A program made the position numbers and the translations under genes. A stretch of 64,000 bases of DNA, taken from positions 6,556,088 through 6,620,087 of the forward strand of contig NC_061776.1 of NCBI RefSeq assembly GCF_022458985.1. The letters run 5' to 3'. Origin of the DNA: Mugil cephalus (lineage: Eukaryota; Chordata; Actinopteri; Mugiliformes; Mugilidae). This document shows, in pieces, positions 23,441-35,000 of this stretch (position 1 is its first letter; each line of letters begins with the position of its first letter). The notes beneath the pieces are model-generated. The model saw only the letters and a list, made by a program, of their open reading frames with translations, was not told where the DNA came from and did not search any database.

Positions 23441-24540
23441 ATAATTGATATATTTAACATTGTTACTGTATGTTTAATTAAAAGCAAACAGATTGGATTG
23501 AAAATATAGACCCCAAGACACTCGAGGTCTGAATGGGGGATAGATGTGACATGAGGACCGATCAAGATCAGGATCAGTGGGTAATTATCTGGTCATTAAT
23601 GGACCCCTGTGATGTCAGTTTGTGATGAGCATCACCCACATGTGTTCCTGTTTAAACCCCAACACCCCACTAGTCATTTACAGCCGAAGAAGCTACTTGG
23701 ATTCAACATCTTCAAGAAACTCTAACGGTCCAGTGGCTCTTGTTTCAGCTTGTTTTTTGGATTGTTTTTTTGGATTCCAAATAAAAAACCAAGCCACAAG
23801 GAAACTGAAACAAGTCCAGTTGTATTCATTTTAGCTTTATTTTTAGATATTAAATTACCTAAATGGCTGAGAACCCTCACATAAATGCACATTGTGATGG
23901 TGCCGCAACTCAGTTTAGAGCTTAAACTGATGGTTACTGGCACTCTCGGTTGATCATTTATTCATTGTGAATACAAACCATCAACAAATTATTGCTTATC
24001 TGTGTGATTATGTGTGAATTATGTGTAAAAGAAAATAGTACGAAAATAACCCAAAGTGCCTAAGTGGAAGTCCAGGAACAACACAGACTTTTAGGTACGT
24101 TTATTAACTTGGAGCAAATGACTAATTCAGATTGAGGTGCAGCTCATTAGTCTGTGAAAGGAACGAAAAGCAACAGATTGTCTCTGTCGGTTTAATCTTT
24201 GACATGTTTACACGCTTCAAAGCCAAGAGCAGAATGTAATGTTGATTTTCTATGTAAGCATGATGATGACCAGCTGTTTCCCGCAACTGGTGACACAGTG
24301 GTGCTCATCACCGAATTCACATAGTTTGGATTTAACAAGCAACTATCAGTATAAAGATTTTTTTTTGTCAATCCTAATAATCATTATTATTATATAATAA
24401 GTGTTATTGTTGTATATCCAGATGCTACTATTTAACTCTGTGCTATCTTATGAACACATGTATTTCTAATTGAATTCTATTCCTCAGATCAGCTGTGTTA
24501 TTATAAAGTCAGGCCTGAATCAATACCTCGATAAAGGATC

Positions 24541-24850
24541 AATGGGAGTGAACAGCTCCTCTCCCTTTCCTTTCTCTCCCTTCTCCTCCGCTCCTCGCCG
24601 CTTCCTCTCCGCCTCGGTTCAGTTCATTCTCCGCGGCTCGCCTCCTTCTTCGGCTCCGGGAAAAGTCTGGGTTCGCGGAAAAGTTTGTAGAAGACGCCGC
24701 ATGTCCTCAAGTCTCCGCCGCCCGATCCGTCCTCCCCTTCGCTCTGAGAGCGTCCTCCTCGCCGCCGATGAAGCACGAACACCTCCGACGTCAAGCGGAA
24801 CAGAAACGCCTTCACACTTCCGGTCTGACCCGTCACAATAAAACACTCCG
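24541..24850 (-). promoter_or_regulatory. CpG-rich block, candidate arsi promoter and 5' noncoding exon
   Basis: Locally GC- and CpG-rich sequence in an AT-rich gap, 2.2 kb upstream of the arsi start codon. Since arsi exon 1 begins at a splice acceptor, an upstream noncoding exon is expected and this is the best location. No TATA box was identified. Inference only. Confidence 0.35.
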
Positions 24851-25004
24851 GCAATTTAGAAAAACGGTAGCTAACGGCTAAAACTGAAAATTCTAATTTT
24901 AGTTGCAGACTACAATTATTGTTTATATTTTGAATAAATATGTCAAAATGAATGAAACCGTGACTTTCACTGTTTCTTCGTTCCATCTTGATAACGTTTC
25001 TTCT

Positions 25005-25037
<33 letters not shown>

Positions 25038-25399
25038 TCTAAACTCCAAATGTCCCCGGATTTAATTTCAGAAATCTGGTCACCTTAAGCTAAATCTTCT
25101 TTCTGTTTAAGAGACATGAATAAATCTAGCACATTTTTTGTGAATACACAAAAATTAAACACCTGCTTTGTTTCCTTAGTATATTATTGCGTTGATCCAG
25201 CTTTATACTAGCTAAATAGCTAGCTTAGCTTAGCTACTTTAGCATGAGTCAACTCCTGCTTCACCCACAATTTGAAATTTTGAATATTTGTTTACAGTAA
25301 ATGTTTTAGGAGCTTTATTAAAAATAATAATGATGGACAAACAGACTTCCACAAACGACGGATGAGTTTCGTGAAGCAAATATCTGGTCGTTCACGGAC

Positions 25400-26160
25400 A
25401 CCGGTCAAGAAAGTATCGGACGGACATAAGTAAATCTTCGCAGACAGATTTAGATTGTTACCTAGCAACGTGTTGGCTAAAGGAGGCTAACTTTTAAAGA
25501 GACAGATTTAAGATTCAAGATCAGTTTATTGATCCCCGCATGGAGAGTTACAATATAACAAAGAACATATATGAACCAGACAAAGACATAAGAACAAGTC
25601 AAAATAAAATAAGGTAACACTGCTTGAATCAGCGATCTCTCAGCCAATCGGAAATTAGTATTTCTCGTTGCCAGGTGAAATAGAAGTGCGGTAATCACGC
25701 CGTCCACAAATGCGCACTTATTTTTTGTCCCTAAAGTCATACTATAAAGGAATTTATCCTTTAATTAATATGATAATACACTATCTCTAAACACGCGTAA
25801 CCACTCACCCGGTCAAACAATGTCAATCCAAGTTAATTTTTTTAAGTAATGAGAAGTATGTCGAAATTGCTGGATGTAGCTAAAGGCTAACGTTACCTAG
25901 CAACCTCTTGGCTAAAGGAGGCTAACTTTTGAAGAAACACACGTTTAAGTGGCTAAACACAAACGACCAGTTTTGGAAAATCTTATCTTAACTATCCATT
26001 TCTAAAGTACTCTTTATCATTATTTTAAAGCACAACGGAGAGTTTACATCTCAAACATAATGAGAATTATGCCAAAATTACTGAATGTAGCTAACGACTA
26101 ACGTTACCTAGCAGTCTGTTGGCTAAAGGAGGCTAATTTTCTAAAGAAACAAGACTAAAA
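25400..26160. repeat. Three diverged direct repeats
   Basis: GTTGGCTAAAGGAGGCTAA and neighbouring GTTACCTAGCA occur near 25457-25490, 25893-25927 and 26103-26137. Copies two and three also share the preceding TAATGAGAA.TATG and TGTAGCTAA, so the unit is about 205-210 bp. The first is separated by a segment (about 25505-25745) resembling another dispersed repeat (AGATCAGTTTATTGATCCCC). Confidence 0.6.
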
Positions 26161-29121
26161 TCTTGCCACAAAATCATATTTTTTAATTTCACGCCTGTGT
26201 GAGTTTAAATTTGAAGGCTGAACTGATCAACATCCGGTTGCGTTGAGTTGTAACTTAACGCAGGTTTAACCGGCAGTAAAACCACAACACGGTTATTGGA
26301 CGGGTTTGATTTACTTCTGTGTCTTCCTACTATGCTCTGATTATTGTGTATGGGACAGGTTTCTGTGCCTGTGTCTGCAGAGATGGAGACAGGACATCAG
26401 CCGGGGACAGAGACAGAGACAGGACATCAGCCAGGGACTGTGGCTTTAGGCTGAGGAACCATCTGGCACTCCAGAGGAAACCAGGAATTTCTCTCTTTTT
26501 ATTTTTTTCTGCAAAGTACTGTACAGATGCAAAACCACATCAAGCCATCCAAAAGTAATCACGGCAGGAACTAGGTTAATCAAGAAATAAAAGCCCCTGT
26601 TTATCCTTCATAATAGTGAATGTGTAAGCCAGAGCAATTGATGAAGAAAACACAGTAAATCTTATTATTTCTATGCAAAACATAGAAATATATGGAGGAA
26701 TTTAGACGAGCATGTGAGAGCGTTCGCATTAATTGGTGCAGATGTGTATAAATAACCAATAAATGCATTATTATTAACTGCTGACTGAAGATTAAGAAGT
26801 GGGAGTTACAGAAAAACCAAAATCATCTATGAATGCCCACGGTATCAGGTGTTATTTATAACACAAATCTGATTTGATAGCCATTGTTTTAAATCACATT
26901 TTTCTTATTTTATTTTGGAACAGTTCATATAAAGCATGTTGTTTCCCCAAGTAGTTTAATCTTTAGTTAAAACCAGAAAAGAGTTTTGTTTGAGATTCTT
27001 TTCTCACTCAAACTAACTGAAAAGTTGTGTATCTGTGTCAAGTTATCTTTGACATCTTATATTAAGATCAGACTTTGTTGATGCCCTATGTGGACAAGAC
27101 GATGAAAAATACATGTTTGATTTTAAAAGACAAGAACACAGTAATGTAAAAATGAGAATAGAGTAAATGTACAAGTAATATTTACAGACCCACAGGGCAG
27201 AACTTAAATACCGTCAATATTAATTGAGAAAAAGAAATGCTTTGAAAATATTTAGAATTTCCAGCCGCTCTCATCTCCAGCAAAAACATGTATGTAGGTC
27301 ACAAATGATACATACAGAAAACAAGAGAGAGTCTGGATGCTGAACACAGACCCTTTTATCAAGATGAAAGAACTTCGTCTAAGATCCTTTTCAAACTCTT
27401 ACTGCTCTATTTATATTATTTAATGCAGCGGGATCCTCTGTCTCTGTTGGAGAGCTTCTGCGGCTGCCGCCAAGTTTCCAACAAACAAAGCGTTGAAAGA
27501 AGTAGCGTGTGATTTATCAAGGCCTGATTCACTGGCAGTGAGCAACACAGGCAGGAATGTTGATTCATTGATGGGCCTTAGTGGAGTTTATTCATGGAGG
27601 TTATTGAAGCTCAGTTCTGCCTGTACAAGGTTTTTACAAAACGTTGACACCGAGTCAAAATGTTGAATTGTGTATAAGTCTAAATCATGAGCTGCCTAGT
27701 TTGAGAATGATGGGGAATGAATTTACGCCGACTGTCAATACCGTGAGAAATGTAGTTACAATATTTACATCAAGTCAAATCTGATTTCTGTGATGAATGA
27801 TGGTCAAAACAAACACTAGGACGACAGTAAGGTCTAAATGTTGACTTCCTACGTCAAAATAATAAGCTCCTTAATGAAAGAACTAGTTTACATTTACAAA
27901 TAAGTTCCAGTTATGACACAAAAAATGACAAAAAAATTATCGTTTTAATTTAATTTGTTAAAAAATAAGTCAAAATTGACTGAACATCATCTGCTCTTGC
28001 GTTCAGAAATTACAAATTTCAACATTTTTGCTAATGTTTTTAATCGTTTTCCTTTCCTTTCTTGACAAAACGGACAGAAATGGAAATGACGTCAGTCTTA
28101 TTTAATACAGTTTAAATTCTTTTGGTTTTTTTTGTTTGTTTTTTTGGTGCCCTCTCTTGGTGCAGTTTATCATAACACTCCTGCTTTGTTATTAGCTTTA
28201 AGTGTTCATATATAATCATTTGCCAGTTCATTAGGTTACACTAGTGAACATAAACACAATCTAATACAACAGTCCTGCACTAAATCTTATTTTTTTTTTT
28301 TTTATGAAGGTTAAACAATAGCTGAGCTGTTGTTTAACTGTGTGTGTGTGTTAACCCTCTTTGACTCTCCATTTTCTTTTCATGTGCATCCATATAGATG
28401 TAGTAACTGCCAGTTAAATGTTTATTTTAGGTTTTGCCCCTGACTGAAACCTTTAATTCCTCACTCCGATTTTATCAGTCTTTAAAACTGAGCCTCATAA
28501 GTTTCTCTTAATTTATTCCGCACCACAAACCTCATCCTCCAGGTTTTTAATTACCACCATTTTCCCACCATGTTTCAATATAATTTCAACATAATATTTG
28601 CACTCAAATGTATATATTGTATATGCGGTTCAGTCCTTGCACTATTTTTGCAATACTCACATCAGGTATGTATTTTTTTTTCATGTATTTTTATGTATAT
28701 ATTTATTCCAATTTCAGTGTTACTACATTTTTTGAGCTTTTCCATTTTATTTTCTGAATCTGAATGTGTACATACAAGGAATTTCACTGGGCTCACACAA
28801 GAAAAAAAAAAACACTTAAATTAGCTTAATAAGCAAAATAAAAGCGTAAGAAAAATGGAAAATAATAAATTAGACCTTCGAAATAAAATAAATTATTCAT
28901 AGAAGCACATATGAACAATGAACTTGAACAGTAGTTTATACATGTAATGATACTTTCACATGCATTTATTTTCTCTTTGTGTCCGTAATGTTTTTTATTA
29001 TTATTATTATTATTGCAAATGACTGTTTGTTATCTTAAAATGTGTTTAGTAATCTCTGTGCTGTGACGAGGTTGAAAATGTAAACCGTGTGCAAAACGGG
29101 GGGGAGAAAAAAAAAAAAGGA

Positions 29122-29146
29122 AACTCCACTTCCCATGGTGCATTTC
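29122..29146 (+). promoter_or_regulatory. ZNF143/THAP11-like promoter motif of tcof1
   Basis: ACTCCACTTCCCATGGTGCA, then TTTCG, resembles the long vertebrate promoter motif ACTACAATTCCCA...TGCATTGCG (ZNF143/THAP11). It lies about 125 bp upstream of the tcof1 start codon in a GC-rich stretch (29090-29271), with no TATA box seen. Typical of housekeeping promoters; binding is inferred. Confidence 0.5.
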
Positions 29147-29271
29147 GAGGGGGGCGTCGACAGCGTACGTGCACGCCGGATGGCGTGCGTGAAGCGAAGT
29201 GTAAATAACTCCTCGGTCCTCAGTCATATTTCACCGCTGTGCTGCTCCCCCCCGGACCCGCAGACACGAGC

Positions 29272-29376
29272 ATGGCCTCGGAGGAAGACGCTGCTCTGCT
29301 GGTCCTCATCTACCAGCACCTGAAGGTGAACGGGTACCTGAAAGCCGCCAAGGTCCTGGAGAAACACGTCTCTCAG
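29272..29376 (+). CDS. tcof1: tcof1 coding exon 1 (LisH)
   Basis: Residues 1-35, starting MASEEDAALLVLIYQHLKV. First ATG downstream of the GC-rich promoter stretch. Phase 0 donor GTGAGA. Confidence 0.88.
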
Positions 29377-31972
29377 GTGAGAAGAAGTTTCCTCTAAAAA
29401 AAAAAAAAAAAAATCCTGACTCAGAGAATCACCCGTCTCACTCCTTCCTGTTATTTAAATTCATCACAACGTTGTTTCTTTGTTATTTATTTTAATGTAT
29501 ATTCTGGTGTTTCCTGAGCCGACATCTTGCATGTTATATAATGACCTGAATTAAATATAAACGTGGTTTCAGTGTGTGCTTGCATGTGTGTGCATGTGTG
29601 TGCATGTGTGTGTCTGCATGTCACTTTGTGTCGGTGTGTGTTGGAGCGTGTGGCTCCTCGTTCAGACCTCCTCATGGTGAAAGAACATTTTGTTTCAGGA
29701 GCTGCATGGTCATAAAAAAGAGGCCTGCTGCTGCGCGCTGACCCCCCTCCATTCAAAACCTCATTAGGTTTTCATCGGATTTAGCGACAAAAACGTGTTT
29801 TCTTTTTTATTTAAGTGCCTCTTTACTTGTTAACAGTTGATTTATCAGTTGTGGTGAGAATATAAAGCTTCTCAGATAAACAAAAGATTTAGTTTTGTAT
29901 TTTTTATATAATTCATTGATTTATGATGAATTCTGACAATAAATGTGCATTATATCGACAGACAAATAAAACTACTCCCATTAAGTAACATAAATAACTG
30001 TTAATGTTTGAAAAGGAGTGAAGGGGAGAAGCCACATGCTTATCTGGCCCCACCCCTTGTCAGCATTAGTATGTCATTATTCAGTGTTATCTTCCTCCTC
30101 TGCTAAATAATAATAATAATGATAATAGTGACGCTGACACAAAGTTGGCTAAAAATGTTTCACACTTAACATTTCGAGAGTTATTCATTATTTCCAACCC
30201 CCAAAACTGTCAAATCCGTGTGCAGATGCAGAGTCAGGCGGCAGCCGGAGCCACGTTTTTGTCAAAGTTTGTTCATTCAGTCAAAGCGAATTAAATCTGA
30301 GCTGCGAGCATTTTTCTTGTGCGTACACGCACTAAGAATGTGTTTTCTAGGTTTTACTAATGGGCCGACTTTGGCCCGTCACAAAATTTCACAACTCAAG
30401 CTCCTCGGAGTTTACGTAAAAGCGGTTTAAAATAAAATAAAATAAAAACCTGTCTTTGTGCAATTCTAATATGAAGAGCGTGGAGTTTCCTCATGTTACT
30501 GGTTGTTTTAAATGAATCCACATCTGTGAGCTCGCGGCATCAAAGTGGCAGCATTCCTCAGGCACAGGAAATTAGGTATTTCCTTTTCATCTTCCATTTT
30601 TATTTTATTTTTTTTTTTTGTCTGGTCACAGGGATATTTTAGTTACAGATGTTCAGGGCATCACTAAAACCTGTGGAAAAACCTTCAGGACTTAGTTGGA
30701 GAAAGTTTGAAATGTACCACTTTTTTTGTGCTTTTTGCTTGTGTGCAGGTGGAGATGCCAGAGGAAAGCTCCAACCTACATGATATCTACACAGGATGGA
30801 TGAAGTGAGTCCTACTGGATTTAAATGCACAATCATGTATTTATGAAAAAAAACAATCACAAGTGAGGAGTAAGTAGAGTAAGTGTGGACACGCCCAGGA
30901 CATATGGAGGAGGCATGTGAGATCTGGATCACATTTTACCACATTTCTTTGGTAGCGTGAACACACAATAAATAATAATACAACACATCGGAGTCATTTT
31001 AAACTTTAAAAAGAAGTATACTGAGGTAGTGGAACTTATTTACTGTAAATCCGAGTTAATACAACAACAGAAAAACCAAACAGAGACACAATCATGTGAA
31101 AATGCTGCTTGTAACTAATAAGATCATTAAAATAAATGATTGTTTAACTATTAAGAACTACTATAAAATGAAACTCATCATAAATGTCTCGTATTCTGTG
31201 TTGTGGTTTAACTTGAGGTGTTTCACAAGGTTTGTTGTGTTGCCACGAATTAGTAGTTTAGTCACTTTCCACCATGTTCCTACATCACCTCCAATGACTG
31301 AAGTATCAAAAGTAGCGATATTTTGATTTGAGAATCGACTTCAGAGCATAAAGACCTGGTATCGGACTCTTGAGTTTTGTGCACGGCTCTAAGATAATAA
31401 ACTTAGACAGACTTTAATGACCCACAAGGCAAATTAACTGGTCAAAGTAGCTTAGTTGCTACATAAAGTTGAGCCGTTATACATGTGGATAGAGCATAAA
31501 AGAAGTTCTGTAGCGTTCACTATGGAGCTGAATCAGATCTGATGGAGAACTCAGCCTTTCGATTCAGTTTGCTGATCCCACTGATGTCCTTCTTGCTGGT
31601 ACTACTCCCCAAATAAACCACAGCAAAGTACCGACTGGTAGAAAGACTCTAGTAGAGTCCACTCAGGTCCTTCTAGTCCACAGCATCACTGTTGTCCCTC
31701 CTGTCCAGCCTGTTGTCCATGTGGACTCCCTGCTACTTGTAGTGGTTCTTTACTTCCACCTCCAGACCCTGGATGTGTGTGTTCTTTATGTTCCACGTTT
31801 TGTGTCATGTCAGGGTGCACACACACACAACAAACACAAACTCTCTCCTTGGCTCTGAAACGACAGTAGAAAATTCTTAATTGTTTTGAGTGTTAGTGTT
31901 TATTTTAATGCAGAGAGTGAAGCAGTGATCGGGTTTCACGTGAAGCCCAGCGCTAATACCAGGTCTGAATAG

Positions 31973-32046
<74 letters not shown>

Positions 32047-35000
32047 GCGTGTGTGTGTGTGTTAGCGTGTGTGTGTTAGCGTGTTAGCGGCTGCTGTCTG
32101 GCCTCTCGCCCAGTGCATTCTGGGATGGGCTTCAAATCCCTGCGTCCCCTGATGAGGATTAAATGGGCAGCAGATAAATGACGTCAGCTCTCTGTCCGTC
32201 TCTAAATTTACACAAATCACAGCGAGAAAAATGAAGATTTCCGCCGGTAGCTTGATTACGAGAGAAGTCAGAGTTCAGGGCCCACGTTGGTTCAACTTGT
32301 CTGATGATATGTTGAAGCTAAAGCTAATGCTTCCCTCGGAAAAGTCACACATTCCCATGTCAGGATCATCATTTACGCTCTAGTAAACATGTTGAAAGAC
32401 ACTCGGCACAGTTTTTCTTAAACACTCCTCCAGGTTAAACGAGGATTCCTACTTTTTAAAATGTTATTATTATTATGCCTAACCAAGCGTGGTTATTGTG
32501 GGAGGTGAGGGATTAGAAATGGGTGAGTTTGGTTCTCATGAATCGGGTGGGATCCATTGGGAGGGGACATGTGTATTTATTACTTAAACTGAATAAAAGA
32601 AAACCAAAATAAAAACTTATATTTCACAAACTAGGATTCCTAAATACAGTCGGTCTCTAAAAGACGAAGACCTGAAACATAGAAAGTTTAATACGTAATC
32701 ACATTAATTATTGCAATTGATGCCTAATGATTATTCTTATTATATATGCTATAATATTCTATACTAATTTATACTATACTATAGTATACTATGCTATGAT
32801 ATACTATGCTATACCATGCTATACTATACTATACTAATCTATACTATACTATACTATACTATGCTATGCTATGCTATACTATACTATACTATACTATACT
32901 ATACTATACTATACTAATCTATGCTATACTATACTATGCTATGCTATGCTGTGCCATGCTATGATATACTATGCTATGCTATTGTTTATTATGCTACACT
33001 ATACTATGCTATGCTATTGTTTATTATGCTACACTATACTATGCTATGCTATGCTTTGCTATTCTATGCTATATCAGGCTATATACTGGAAATGGATATA
33101 TATGGATCAGTAACTCTTTCGAGGTGAACATCTGTTGTTGTTGAATTTATAAGATTGTGATTGTGATTATAAGTGTATATATGTGTGTGTGTGTGTGTGT
33201 GTGTTGTAGGTTGTGTTCTTTGGCTCATCATGCCAAGCAGGAGACGGACGACTCCAGCAGCTTGAAGAAGGAAAGCATCAAACCAGAACCAGCCACCAGC
33301 GAAGAAGAGGAGGCTGCAGACACCGAGATGTCCACCAGGACGGGAGAGGACGATAAGGAGGAGGCCAAACCTCCTCTTGGTAAACTTTATTTAAGCTTAG
33401 TAGTTTTATTTTTTATCACTTTACAACAAAACATTTGTTTGTTGCATGAGTTAAACATTGAGAAGTACATTCTGAGATTTTATAGATAAAGAAATTAGTC
33501 TTATTCATCTATGTTCTGCTTTTCTTTAAATGTTTCAAAGCTTCTTTTTTTTTCTTTATTTTTTAGATATTTCTTCTGTTCATCTGGAACAAAGATATAA
33601 TAAGATGTTTCCTCTCTTCTCTCAGAACCAAAGGCAGATGTTGTCGAGTCCTTGAACTCAAAGACGGAGTCTGAGGTCGTCTCTGAGCCGGACGCTGCCA
33701 ACAAAGAGAAGACGACAAACTCGGACGGCGAGAGCTCCACCTCCTCCGACAGTGAAGAGGAGGAACAACAGATAAAGGAGGAGGAGGGAGTGAAAACAGA
33801 GCAGGAGGTACAGGAGCCTTAAGAATGAGTTTCTGGCTTATGAATGAAAAGAAGGAATCTGGGAAAAAAAAAAACTGAGGACACTGAAAGGAAAATGAGT
33901 AATGTTGACTCATGTCTCGACTTTTGAGCTTTAAACAATTTGCTGCTGATGTGAAGTCAGATTATTTCTTCACTCTTTATCTAATTCAGTGTTTTTTCAC
34001 ACCTGTTGTTGCTCTGATCGCGTGTCGTTCCCGAAACCTCCTCTTAGTGCAGCTGTTTCCCAGAACTGACAGGAGAAGTAAAAATGAGCAACATCATCCT
34101 ACATCCCACCACTGTTATTGTGCAGGTCTCCAAAACTGTTGTGACTCATCAGAGAGTGGACGTGGACCTTCTGAGGACGTCCTGTGGTTTCTGGGAACAG
34201 GATGTTGTTAGTGGTTAGTGATGTGGGTTGAGGGGAGGGACCTCAGTTGATCATCATCCCACAGATACTTGATCAGTTTGGGATCAATTAATCAGATTAA
34301 AGTTACTCATCCAAGTTGCTGCTGCGTTACTATTTTTCCCATTTTACAAACTTGCTTTCTTCTTGCGTCTCGGGTTGTGACGTTTTCAGCATGAGGACAA
34401 CTCAGGATTGATAACACGCAGTGACACAAACGTCACAGGAGAGAAACGAGCGCTTACGAGCTGGAAATACCACCACTGGAGTAGAGGTTAGAGGGGCTTT
34501 AAAAAACAAAAACAAAAAAAAACATTTTTTTGCATTTTTGATAAAAACATTTTATTTTATTTATTTATTTATTATTTTTTTTGGGTGGGGGCAGCAGCAG
34601 CTTAATGTAACTAACAAAGTATGCTATGCTATGCTATGCTATAATATACTATACACTATACTATACTGTAAAATATTCTATACTATACTATGTATAAATA
34701 AAGTAACTTCTACTAAAAAGGTAACTTACTTACCTTTAAAATCAAGTGATCAGTAAAGTAACTAAGTAACTTTTTACAGGAGAAATCAGCAATCACATTA
34801 CTTAACTGTGGCAACACTGGTCATGTTTTTTAAGTTGTCTCTAAACACTAGGGATCGACCGATTATCGGCCGGTTTCTGTAAGTGAATGTCGGCTCCAAA
34901 TATCGGTTATCGGCCTCCTTGACAACTAATAATCGGTATCGGCCCTGAAAAACCCATATCGGTCTATCTCTACTAAACTGTTTTTTTTTGTGTCAGGCTG

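Larger units (their letters stand above)
22347..29080. other. Region between divergent arsi and tcof1
   Basis: Holds the upstream sequences of both genes. Apart from listed repeats (22720-23440, 25400-26160) and the GC-rich block at 24.55-24.84 kb there is no coding signal. The 26.6-28.1 kb stretch is AT-rich and appears mostly unique. Confidence 0.6.

Noticed and set aside
32871..33127. Tyr/Cys/Leu-rich open frames
   Set aside because: Translation of the pentanucleotide array in a tcof1 intron.
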